A DNA stretch of 64,000 bases. It comes from JAWXCE01 sp033764775 (GTDB lineage: Bacteria; Pseudomonadota; Alphaproteobacteria; Rhizobiales; Rhodomicrobiaceae). The translations under genes and the position numbers were made by a program. Positions 24,356 through 31,921 of this stretch are shown piece after piece (within the stretch, counting starts at the first letter, position 1; each line of letters starts with the position of its first letter). The notes beneath the pieces were generated by a model. It was not told the origin of the DNA and did no database searches. It was given only the letters and a program-made list of their open reading frames with translations. The DNA is taken from the NCBI GenBank assembly GCA_033764775.1, contig JANRIQ010000003.1, positions 96,321 through 160,320 on the forward strand, in the 5' to 3' direction.

Positions 24356-25738
24356 TCAGCCGTTCCGTTTCTTGTCGTTGGTGGCGAGAATGTCGTTCGC
24401 CCGAATCCAGCTCGGTGAGCCGATTGGGAATGCGGACTGCGCGCGTTGCGCCAAGCGCTTAGCGTCGGTGATGCGGCCGCGCAGCAGATAAGCCTGGGCC
24501 GTCGCCAGTTCCGCATCGGGGATTTTCTGCAGCCGCGCGTAGGCGTTGGCCAATTGCAGGAAGGCGTTCGAGTTCGTGTTTTCCTGGGCCACGGCGATCT
24601 TGAGGTTTTCGACAGCCTCGCCTACGACGTTGCCGTTGTTCGTCGCCAGCAGGGCCTGGGCGAGCATGACGCGGATCAGCGCCGCTTTTGGCGCGAGCTG
24701 CACGGCGCGGCGCAGCGGCGCGACGGCGGCGGCCATCGAGCCGCCCTCCTCCATCAGGCACTGCCCCTTGAATTCATGGAAATATGGGTTGTTCGGCTGC
24801 GACGCGATCAGATCGTCGATGAGAGGCGTCGCCGCTTGCGACCCAGCCGTATAGCAGGCGGAGATGGCGCGGGCGTAGCGCGCCGGCAGACCCTGGTTGC
24901 TCTCCGGATACTCCCGCAGCACGATGAGCCGGTTCTTTTTGTTCAAAAAGGCGTGGAGCTTGGCGCGCACCATGTCGTGACGCAATTGCAGCTCCGGCGG
25001 GTCGCGGCGGTCGAAGTAGGGGCTTTTCATCGCCAGCTGCTGCAGCGACGCCATGCGCTCCTGGGGCAATGGATGCGTCTGCGCGTATGGGTCGAGGCCG
25101 CGTCCGGCGGTCGAGGCCTGCTCGGCGAAGAGCCGGAACGTTTCCAGCATGCCGCGGCCGGATTGCTTCGTCGCGTTGAGATACTTCATCGCGGCTTGGT
25201 CGGCGGCGTACTCCTCGCTGCGCTTGTAGTTGAGGAACGAGCGCATTGCGGCCGATTGGCCGCCATACATGAGCGCCGCGCCGCCCTCGGCCAGATCGTT
25301 GCCGCCGCCGCCGAGCGCGCCGCCCGCCATCGCCGCCATGCCGAGGATCTGGAAGAACAGCGCCGCGTGCTGCGCCCGCGCAATCTGTGTGTGCATGCGC
25401 GAGATATGGCTGCCCTCGATATGCCCGGCCTCGTGAGCGATGACGCCGATGAGCTGGTTCGGCGTCGAGGATTTCATGATCGCGCCGACATGCAGAAACA
25501 TGTTCTGCCCGTCCACCACGAACGCATTGAAGCTGCGGTCGTTGATGAGGTGGATGCGGATGTTCTGCGAGGCGAGCCCGGCCGCGCGCAGCACGGGGTT
25601 CGAGTACTCCGCCATGAGCGCTTCAATCTCGGCGTCCCGAATGCCGCCCTGGGCGTGAGACTTCGTCGCCGTCGCGGCCGAGAGCGCCGCGCAGAGCAGC
25701 GCAGCCGCCGTTTTCATCCAGTTGCGTTTGAACACCAT
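24356..25738 (-). CDS. M48-family metalloprotease with TPR-like C-terminus (BepA-like)
   Basis: A 460-residue periplasmic zinc protease. A signal peptide ends near S-H-A-Q at about residue 29. The peptidase M48 domain (about 40-240) has the zinc motif H-E-A-G-H (in I-G-V-I-A-H-E-A-G-H-I-E-G-S-H) and a second ligand region around Y-A-A-D-Q-A-A. The C-terminal half (about 300-460) shows TPR-like helices. The layout resembles BepA/YfgC, which acts on outer-membrane protein assembly. The ATG at 25738 has GGAAGG close upstream. First gene of the operon leading to dsbA, aroQ, accB and accC. Confidence 0.92.
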   Translation of the reverse strand: MVFKRNWMKTAAALLCAALSAATATKSHAQGGIRDAEIEALMAEYSNPVLRAAGLASQNIRIHLINDRSFNAFVVDGQNMFLHVGAIMKSSTPNQLIGVIAHEAGHIEGSHISRMHTQIARAQHAALFFQILGMAAMAGGALGGGGNDLAEGGAALMYGGQSAAMRSFLNYKRSEEYAADQAAMKYLNATKQSGRGMLETFRLFAEQASTAGRGLDPYAQTHPLPQERMASLQQLAMKSPYFDRRDPPELQLRHDMVRAKLHAFLNKKNRLIVLREYPESNQGLPARYARAISACYTAGSQAATPLIDDLIASQPNNPYFHEFKGQCLMEEGGSMAAAVAPLRRAVQLAPKAALIRVMLAQALLATNNGNVVGEAVENLKIAVAQENTNSNAFLQLANAYARLQKIPDAELATAQAYLLRGRITDAKRLAQRAQSAFPIGSPSWIRANDILATNDKKRNG

Positions 25739-25901
25739 AGCCTTCCAGGCCGCGCGTGAAGCAACGCTTTGTCGCGCGGCGATCGCAGTGTGTGTCGCCA
25801 TTGCTATTACGAATAAGCTGAATAGGGCGATAACATGGCTTGCGTCGCAGGAGGGGTCAAAAACGCTTGAACCCCGCGCTCCATCACGGAAACGCCCGCC
25901 C

Positions 25902-27044
25902 ATGACGCTGAAACCCTCGTCTCGCTCCAGCATCGACCCTTTCATCGTGATGGACGTCATGGCCCGCGCCAACGCGCGCGAGGCGGCGGGCGAGGGCGTC
26001 ATCCATATGGAGGTTGGGCAGCCGTCGACGCCAGCGCCCCGCCTTGTGCGCGAGGCGGCCAAACGCGCAATCGACGGCGCACGGCTCGGCTACACCGAGG
26101 CGCTGGGCGCGCCCGACCTTCGCGAGCGCATCGCGCGACATTACGCAGACGCATACGGCGTTTCGGTCTCGCCGGAGCGCATCGCCGTCACGACCGGCTC
26201 GTCCGCCGGCTTCATCCTCGCTTTTCTGGCGCTGCTCGATGAAGGCGACACGCTGGCTTTGGCGCGGCCCGGTTATCCGTGCTACCGCCAGATCGCTTCA
26301 GCGCTGGGTCTTAAACCGCGCCTGCTCGCGGCGGGGCCTGACGAGAACTGGTCGCCCGACGCGGCGGCGATGGCGTCGAGCGGCCGCGCGGCGCTGGTCG
26401 CAAGCCCCGCCAATCCGACGGGGGCCATGCTCGACGACGGCGCGCTTGCAGCGCTCGCCGCGGACTGCCGGGCCTCGGGCGCCTGGCTGATCTCGGATGA
26501 GATCTATCACGGTCTGACCTATGGCCGGCCTGCGACGACGGCGCTCGTCCATGACGACAACGCCGTCGTCATCAACAGCTTTTCGAAATACCACTCCATG
26601 ACGGGCTGGCGGGTCGGCTGGATGGTTGCGCCCGCCGGCCTCATGCGGCGCATCGAGCGCCTGCAACAGAATCTGTTCATCTCGCCCCCCGCGATCTCCC
26701 AGGTCGCCGCCATCGCCGCCTTCGACGCGGGCGAGGAGTTGGAGGCGAACAAAGCCGTTTATGCGGCTAACCGGGAGCTCTTGCTGAACGAGTTGCCGCG
26801 CGCGGGGTTCGACCGTTTCGCCCCCGCCGACGGCGCCTTCTATCTCTACGCCGACGTAAGCCGCTTCACCCAGGACAGCGCCGATTTCTGCGGCCGCATG
26901 CTCGACGAGATCGGCGTCGCCGCTACGCCGGGAATCGATTTCGACGCGGAGGACGGGCGCCGGTTCGTGCGTTTTTCCTATTCCGGGGCGACAGCCCAGA
27001 TGGCTGAGGCGGCGTCGCGGTTGCGCGCGTGGCGCAAGCCGTAA
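25902..27044 (+). CDS. PLP-dependent class I/II aminotransferase
   Basis: A 380-residue aspartate-type aminotransferase. PLP-binding features: T-T-G-S-S-A-G-F, N-P-T-G-A, I-S-D-E-I-Y-H-G-L, the lysine-bearing S-F-S-K-Y-H-S-M-T-G-W-R-V-G-W, and R-F-S-Y-S at the end with the substrate-carboxylate arginine. The long open frame starts upstream in the M48 promoter region; the ATG at 25902 is where homology begins. Substrate not resolved. Convergent with rne across 13 bp. Confidence 0.92.
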   Translation: MTLKPSSRSSIDPFIVMDVMARANAREAAGEGVIHMEVGQPSTPAPRLVREAAKRAIDGARLGYTEALGAPDLRERIARHYADAYGVSVSPERIAVTTGSSAGFILAFLALLDEGDTLALARPGYPCYRQIASALGLKPRLLAAGPDENWSPDAAAMASSGRAALVASPANPTGAMLDDGALAALAADCRASGAWLISDEIYHGLTYGRPATTALVHDDNAVVINSFSKYHSMTGWRVGWMVAPAGLMRRIERLQQNLFISPPAISQVAAIAAFDAGEELEANKAVYAANRELLLNELPRAGFDRFAPADGAFYLYADVSRFTQDSADFCGRMLDEIGVAATPGIDFDAEDGRRFVRFSYSGATAQMAEAASRLRAWRKP

Positions 27045-27057
27045 CGCCGCTTCTTGA

Positions 27058-29772
27058 TTATCCGATACGGCGCTGCCACCATCCGCCGCGAGCCGGCCCC
27101 GTGCGTTTGGGCGGCGGCGGCGGAGCGGGCTCCTCGGCTTTTGCCGGCGTCTCCGGCTGAGGCTCGGGCGCGCTGATGTCCGCCATGGGCGCCTCTGTGG
27201 GAGCGCTGGCTTCGGCGGGATCGACGGCGGGCGGGGCCTCCGCGGCGCTGTCCATGTGGAACGGCGCTTGCGGCTCGCTCAGGCCGGCGGATTCGGTCTC
27301 CGAGGCGGAGTGCTCGGGTGTGGCGAGCGCCTCGTCGAAGCCGGGGCTTTCCCCTGGCGCGCTTGCGTGCGTCTCATCGCCCAGTGCGCCCGGACGCTGG
27401 CCGCGACCCCCGCGTCGTCCTCTGCGGCGTGAGCGTCTGGAGCGGCGTTGCTCGTCGCCGCCCTCGGCGTCCATTGGCCTTTGCGGAGCATGGCGGCCGT
27501 TCATGCGTTGGGCCGGCGCGTCGTCGTCCTCGCTGGTTTGCATAGCGCCGTTGTTGGCTGACGCAGCGTAGGAGGTCGCCTCCCGGCGCTCGCCGTTGCC
27601 GTCGGCGCCTGCCGCGTCATGCCCATTGCGGCCCCGACGCCGGCGGCGTCTGCGGCGCGAACGCTGCTCCGCGCCGTCCTCGGTCGCGGCTGGCGCGCTT
27701 TCGTTCGCCTCCTCGTCCGTGTCGTCGTCCGCGGCGTCCGCTTCGGGCGCCTCGTCCACGTGATGCGCCCAAGTCATCTGCACCTTGGCGGGGGCGACGC
27801 CTTCGCGCGGCGTCGGCGGCGAAACCTTGTCCAACGTGTAGCTGGCGTTGAACAGCGTCGGGTTCGCGATCACGCTGATGGTGACGCCGTAGCGGTTTTC
27901 GATATCGCGGAGGTAGTTGCGCTTGTTGTTCAAGATGTAGAGCGCCACCTCCGCCGAGGCGCCGACGGCCAGATTGGCGCGGCCCTTGGCGATGAGCATA
28001 TCCTCGATCGCGCGCAGGATCATGAGCGCGACCGACTCGGTCGAGCGAATCACTCCCGTGCCGTTGCAGTGAGAGCAAGGCTGGGTGGAGCCTTCCACCA
28101 TGCCGGTGCGCAAGCGCTGACGAGACATTTCGAGGAGACCGAACGGCGAGATGCGCCCCACCTGGATGCGGGCGCGGTCGTTGCGCAGGCAATCCTTGAG
28201 CTTCTTCTCGACGAGGCGGTTGTTGCGCCGCTCCTCCATGTCGATGAAGTCGATGACGATGAGGCCGGCCAGGTCGCGCAGGCGAAGCTGGCGCGCCACC
28301 TCGTCCGCCGCCTCCAGGTTCGTCTTCAGCGCCGTCTCCTCGATGGAGTGTTCGCGCGTCGATTTGCCCGAGTTCACGTCGACGGCGACGAGCGCCTCGG
28401 TCTGGTTTATGATGATGTAGCCGCCGGATTTGAGCGTCACGCGCGGGTTGAACATCATGTTCAACTGCCCCTCGACGCCGTGGCGCGTGAAGATCGGCTC
28501 CGGCTCCTTGTAGGGCTGGACGTTCTTCGCATGGCTCGGCATCAGCATGCGCATGAAGTCCTTGGCCTCGCGATAGGCGTCGTCGCCAGCGACGAGCACC
28601 TCGTCGATTTCGCGGCTGTATAGGTCGCGGATGGAGCGCTTGATGAGGTCGCCCTCCTCGTAAACGAGGGTCGGCGCCTTGGATTTAAGGGTTAGGTCGC
28701 GCACCGTCTCCCACAGGCGCAGAAGATACTCGAAGTCGCGCTTGATCTCGGCCTTGGTGCGCGCCGCGCCCGCCGTGCGGATGATGAGCCCCATGCCCTG
28801 GGGCACCTCAAGCTCGGTTGCGATCTCTTTCAGGCGCTTGCGGTCGGTGACGACGTTGATCTTGCGCGAGATGCCGCCGCCCGAGGCGGTGTTGGGCATC
28901 AGCACCGTGTAGCGGCCGGCCAGTGAGAGGTAAGTGGTGAGCGCCGCGCCTTTGGTGCCGCGCTCCTCCTTAACCACCTGCACGAGCAGGAGCAGGTTGC
29001 GCTTGATGACTTCCTGGATTTTGTAGTGGCGCCGGCGCCGGTGATCGCGCTGCGGCACCTCCTCGAGAGCGTCCTCGCCGCCGACGGACTCGACGACGCC
29101 GTGCTCGCCATTGTCCTCCACGTCCAGGCTGTCCGGGGCCTCGTCTTCGTCTTTCGGGGCGAGCGTAGCGGACGGCTCGGCGCGCTCGTCATCGTCGAGG
29201 GGGTCGGAGACGACGGTCGGCTCCGGCGCTGCGAGGGCGGCGTTGCGGGCGCCGGGATCGGCAGCATCGGCCGAGTGCTCGTTCTGACCGGCTTCAGTGG
29301 CGTCGTGTCGGGCATCGTCTTCGGCGTCTGGCGCATCGCTTGCGGCGTCGAGCGGAGGGACCTCGTTGGCGTGCGCTGTTTCCTCGCGGGAGGTCTCCCC
29401 GCTCGCCGGGGCGTCCGAGTCATCGTCGGCGTCGGTCTCCGCCGGTGCTTCTCTCGGCGCTGCGGCGGTTGCGGGCGAGGCCTCGGTTTGGGCCTCGGCG
29501 GCTCGCGCCTCGCGTCCCTCGGCGTAGGGGATGCGGTAGTAATCCGGGTGTATCTCGGCGAAGGCCAGGAAGCCGTGCCGATTGCCGCCGTAATCGACGA
29601 AGGCGGCCTGGAGCGACGGCTCGACCCGTATGACTTTGGCTAAGAATATGCTGCCGCGAAGCTGTTTCCTGGACTGTGATTCAAAGTCGAATTCTTCAAC
29701 GCGGTTTCCCCGCACCACAACGACGCGCGTCTCTTCCGGATGCGCGGCGTCGATAAGCATTTTGTTTCCCAT
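27058..29772 (-). CDS. rne: Ribonuclease E/G
   Basis: A 904-residue endoribonuclease, the scaffold of the RNA degradosome. The start M-G-N-K-M-L-I-D-A-A-H-P-E-E-T-R is typical of alphaproteobacteria. The S1 domain (about 36-295) is split by an acidic Ala/Glu/Asp-rich insert at about 84-248. The catalytic core has V-D-V-N-S-G-K, I-V-I-D-F-I-D-M and the Zn-link C-S-H-C-N-G-T-G. The C-terminal third is disordered with two Arg-rich blocks (runs of R with G-R) and a Pro/Glu/Ala tail ending G-P-A-R-G-G-W-W-Q-R-R. Length is in range for the group. Confidence 0.97.
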   Translation of the reverse strand: MGNKMLIDAAHPEETRVVVVRGNRVEEFDFESQSRKQLRGSIFLAKVIRVEPSLQAAFVDYGGNRHGFLAFAEIHPDYYRIPYAEGREARAAEAQTEASPATAAAPREAPAETDADDDSDAPASGETSREETAHANEVPPLDAASDAPDAEDDARHDATEAGQNEHSADAADPGARNAALAAPEPTVVSDPLDDDERAEPSATLAPKDEDEAPDSLDVEDNGEHGVVESVGGEDALEEVPQRDHRRRRHYKIQEVIKRNLLLLVQVVKEERGTKGAALTTYLSLAGRYTVLMPNTASGGGISRKINVVTDRKRLKEIATELEVPQGMGLIIRTAGAARTKAEIKRDFEYLLRLWETVRDLTLKSKAPTLVYEEGDLIKRSIRDLYSREIDEVLVAGDDAYREAKDFMRMLMPSHAKNVQPYKEPEPIFTRHGVEGQLNMMFNPRVTLKSGGYIIINQTEALVAVDVNSGKSTREHSIEETALKTNLEAADEVARQLRLRDLAGLIVIDFIDMEERRNNRLVEKKLKDCLRNDRARIQVGRISPFGLLEMSRQRLRTGMVEGSTQPCSHCNGTGVIRSTESVALMILRAIEDMLIAKGRANLAVGASAEVALYILNNKRNYLRDIENRYGVTISVIANPTLFNASYTLDKVSPPTPREGVAPAKVQMTWAHHVDEAPEADAADDDTDEEANESAPAATEDGAEQRSRRRRRRRRGRNGHDAAGADGNGERREATSYAASANNGAMQTSEDDDAPAQRMNGRHAPQRPMDAEGGDEQRRSRRSRRRGRRGGRGQRPGALGDETHASAPGESPGFDEALATPEHSASETESAGLSEPQAPFHMDSAAEAPPAVDPAEASAPTEAPMADISAPEPQPETPAKAEEPAPPPPPKRTGPARGGWWQRRIG

Positions 29773-29989
29773 GATTGGTTCTTTCTAGCGCGCCCGCGCT
29801 CACGACGAGGGGCCGCCTGATCTGGGCCAAGCCGTATGTGAAGGGGCTGTCAGCCGCTGTCGCCGCAAGGGACATAGCGCGCATTTCCTGTTAGGGCGCG
29901 GACTTGAGGGCTGCTGGAGGAGCATCGCCGCCGAGGCGGCGCTTGAGCGTCAAGGATCGGCTCCCTGACCGGAGCCCCGAATGCATGTC

Positions 29990-30220
29990 TCAGCCGTCTA
30001 CGCCAATGTGTTTCACCAGTTTTCGCGCTTCGGCTGCGGGAGCGACCTCGCCGCCCAAGCTTGAATTTAAATCACCTTCCGACATCGCCTCTTGCGCCGC
30101 GACAATTGCAAAAACGCGACGGGTTTTAAACCGTCTGAGCGCGGCGACAGCTTCGTAACGATCCGGCTTTGCGGATAACGGCGTTTTCGTCCGAAGCTGC
30201 GTCTTTAGCCTTAAAATCAT
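29990..30220 (-). CDS. Possible small protein, unknown
   Basis: A 76-residue frame from an ATG at 30220, with a basic N-terminal half and a less charged end. A-G-A-G-G lies directly against the start codon, which is poor spacing, and no family is recognised. It is kept because the stretch is otherwise empty and a hairpin follows its stop on the same strand. It may well be a chance frame or a remnant. Confidence 0.22.
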   Translation of the reverse strand: MILRLKTQLRTKTPLSAKPDRYEAVAALRRFKTRRVFAIVAAQEAMSEGDLNSSLGGEVAPAAEARKLVKHIGVDG

Positions 30221-30390
30221 CCTCTGTTGCGTTGCTTGCAAAGAACCTCTCGGCGAGCATCGTCGCCCGCGCCTGATTTCATGCGCAAATCTTTGCAACG
30301 CTCATCGTCATAGGGCCGGTTCAAGGCGCAATCAAGCCCAACCGCTGCGGATTGAGCAAAAATCGCGCGGCGACTTTGCGCGCGCGGTCG

Positions 30391-30406
30391 TTAACGCTTC
30401 GCTAAC
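30391..30406 (+). promoter_or_regulatory. CtrA-like site upstream of the amidase gene
   Basis: T-T-A-A, seven bases, C-T-A-A-C: one mismatch from the CtrA consensus TTAA-N7-TTAAC, about 66 bp upstream of the amidase start. CtrA commonly controls cell-cycle and envelope genes in alphaproteobacteria. The assignment rests on this match alone. Confidence 0.3.
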
Positions 30407-30471
30407 ATTGCCACATTGACGCCAGATTCTCGTAAGCTTTGGAGCGTTGCGGTCATCTTTCGGGTCTATTC

Positions 30472-31752
30472 ATGATTCTCACGCGCTGCGCCGCACTCCC
30501 GCCGCTGTATCTGCTCCTCGCTCTCATCGTCGCCGCGCTTTCGCCCGCGCAGGCCCAGTCGCCGCAGCTTCAGGCTCCGAAAGCGAACGACGCGCGGTTG
30601 GGCGGCGACCTCGTCCGCACCCGGTTCGTTGCTGATTTGTCGAAGGCGGTGGAGTTCGAGGTGCGCACCCTTGCCGATCCGTACCGCGTCATCGTCGATC
30701 TGGCGGACGTGAATTTTCAGATGCCCCCGGGTCTCGGCGCGAAGGGGCGCGGCCTCGTCACCGGCTTCCGCTTCGGCAATTTCGCCAAGGGCAAGTCGCG
30801 CATCGTCATCGACACGGCGGGCCCTGTGCTGGTCGAGAACTCGCTGGTGCGCCCGCCGGAGGGCGGCCAGCCGGCGCGGCTCATCATCGACATGGCGCGC
30901 ACCACGCGGGCGATTTTCATGAAAAAACAGGCGGAAAGCGCGGCCGACGCCGGCCCGCATACGGTGGGCGCGGCCGCAGAGCCGTTAGAGGCGCTCGCCT
31001 CGCCGCCGGCCGCCGCCAAACCCGTCGTCGTGATCGATCCAGGCCACGGCGGCATCGACCCCGGCGCCATGAGCGCCGGCGGCGTGTTTGAAAAGGCGGT
31101 CGTTTACGAGTTCGCGCTGGAGCTGAAAAAGAAACTGGAGGCGACCAAGAAATTCGAGGTGCACCTGACCCGCGACGGGGATGTGTTCATCCCGCTCGCG
31201 GAACGTGTCGCTTTCGCGCAGAAAAAGAACGCCGGGCTGTTCATCTCCATCCACGCCGACGCCATCGACGCCAAGCATCCGCTCCTCGGCGCCAAGGGCC
31301 CGCAGGTGGCGCAAACGGTGCGCGGCGCCAGCATCTACACCCTCGGACAGCAGGCGTCGGACGCCGAGGCGCAGGTGATCGCCGCACGCGAGAATTTGTC
31401 AGACGTGCTGGCCGGCGTTGGTCCGGTCGTTGGGGCGAACGACGAGGTCTCGAGCATCCTCGTCGATCTGGTCCAGCGCGCCGCCAAAAACCAGGCGCGC
31501 GAGTTCTCAAACACGCTCGTGTCACATTTGCGCGGCAAAACCGAGTTGAATATGCGGCCGCAGCGCTTTGCGAACTTCATCGTGCTGCGCGCTCCGGACG
31601 TGCCCTCGGTGCTGATCGAACTCGGCTATCTGAGCAATGTGGAGGATGAGAAACAACTCACCTCCGAGGCGTGGCGGGCGCGCACGGCGGGGGCCATTGG
31701 GGCAGCCATCGTATCGTTTTTCGGGAACGCGCAAAGCCGCCTGCCGTTTTAG
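30472..31752 (+). CDS. N-acetylmuramoyl-L-alanine amidase (AMIN + Amidase_3)
   Basis: A 426-residue periplasmic enzyme that cuts the amide bond between glycan and peptide in peptidoglycan during daughter-cell separation. Signal peptide 1-29 (A-Q-A-Q-S). An AMIN domain (about 35-140) targets the septum. The Amidase_3 catalytic domain (about 185-420) has V-V-I-D-P-G-H-G-G-I-D-P-G-A with the first zinc His, F-I-S-I-H-A-D-A with the second, and the catalytic Glu in V-L-I-E-L-G-Y-L-S-N. The ATG at 30472 was preferred to the upstream extension because the signal peptide starts there. It is an AmiC-type protein and precedes mrcA, a conserved order. Confidence 0.95.
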   Translation: MILTRCAALPPLYLLLALIVAALSPAQAQSPQLQAPKANDARLGGDLVRTRFVADLSKAVEFEVRTLADPYRVIVDLADVNFQMPPGLGAKGRGLVTGFRFGNFAKGKSRIVIDTAGPVLVENSLVRPPEGGQPARLIIDMARTTRAIFMKKQAESAADAGPHTVGAAAEPLEALASPPAAAKPVVVIDPGHGGIDPGAMSAGGVFEKAVVYEFALELKKKLEATKKFEVHLTRDGDVFIPLAERVAFAQKKNAGLFISIHADAIDAKHPLLGAKGPQVAQTVRGASIYTLGQQASDAEAQVIAARENLSDVLAGVGPVVGANDEVSSILVDLVQRAAKNQAREFSNTLVSHLRGKTELNMRPQRFANFIVLRAPDVPSVLIELGYLSNVEDEKQLTSEAWRARTAGAIGAAIVSFFGNAQSRLPF

Positions 31753-31921
31753 CGCCGCAGATGCGCCTTTTTACGTGTTGTTGGGGAAATTTCCTGTTGC
31801 TTGAAGACGAGTTAGCGCCGACACCTGACGCTGTGGCGTTGCGGCGTTGGCGCGGTGGTCTTGGTTCTCCGGCGCCGCGGCTCGCGGACGCCGCTTCGGC
31901 GAAAATGGAACACACAGTCTG

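Larger units (their letters stand above)
29773..30471. other. 699-bp intergenic region between rne and the amidase gene
   Basis: Noticeably lower GC than its surroundings in places. It must contain the rne leader and promoter and the amidase promoter. A hairpin G-G-C-T-C-C, six bases, G-G-A-G-C-C lies near 29958-29975 beside G-C-C-G-C-C-G-A-G-G-C-G-G-C. One weak short frame at 29990-30220 and a CtrA-like site are listed separately. No tRNA or other RNA gene recognised. Confidence 0.6.

Noticed and set aside
31753..31790. Possible terminator after the amidase gene
   Set aside because: Only a four-base stem before the T run; too weak to call.
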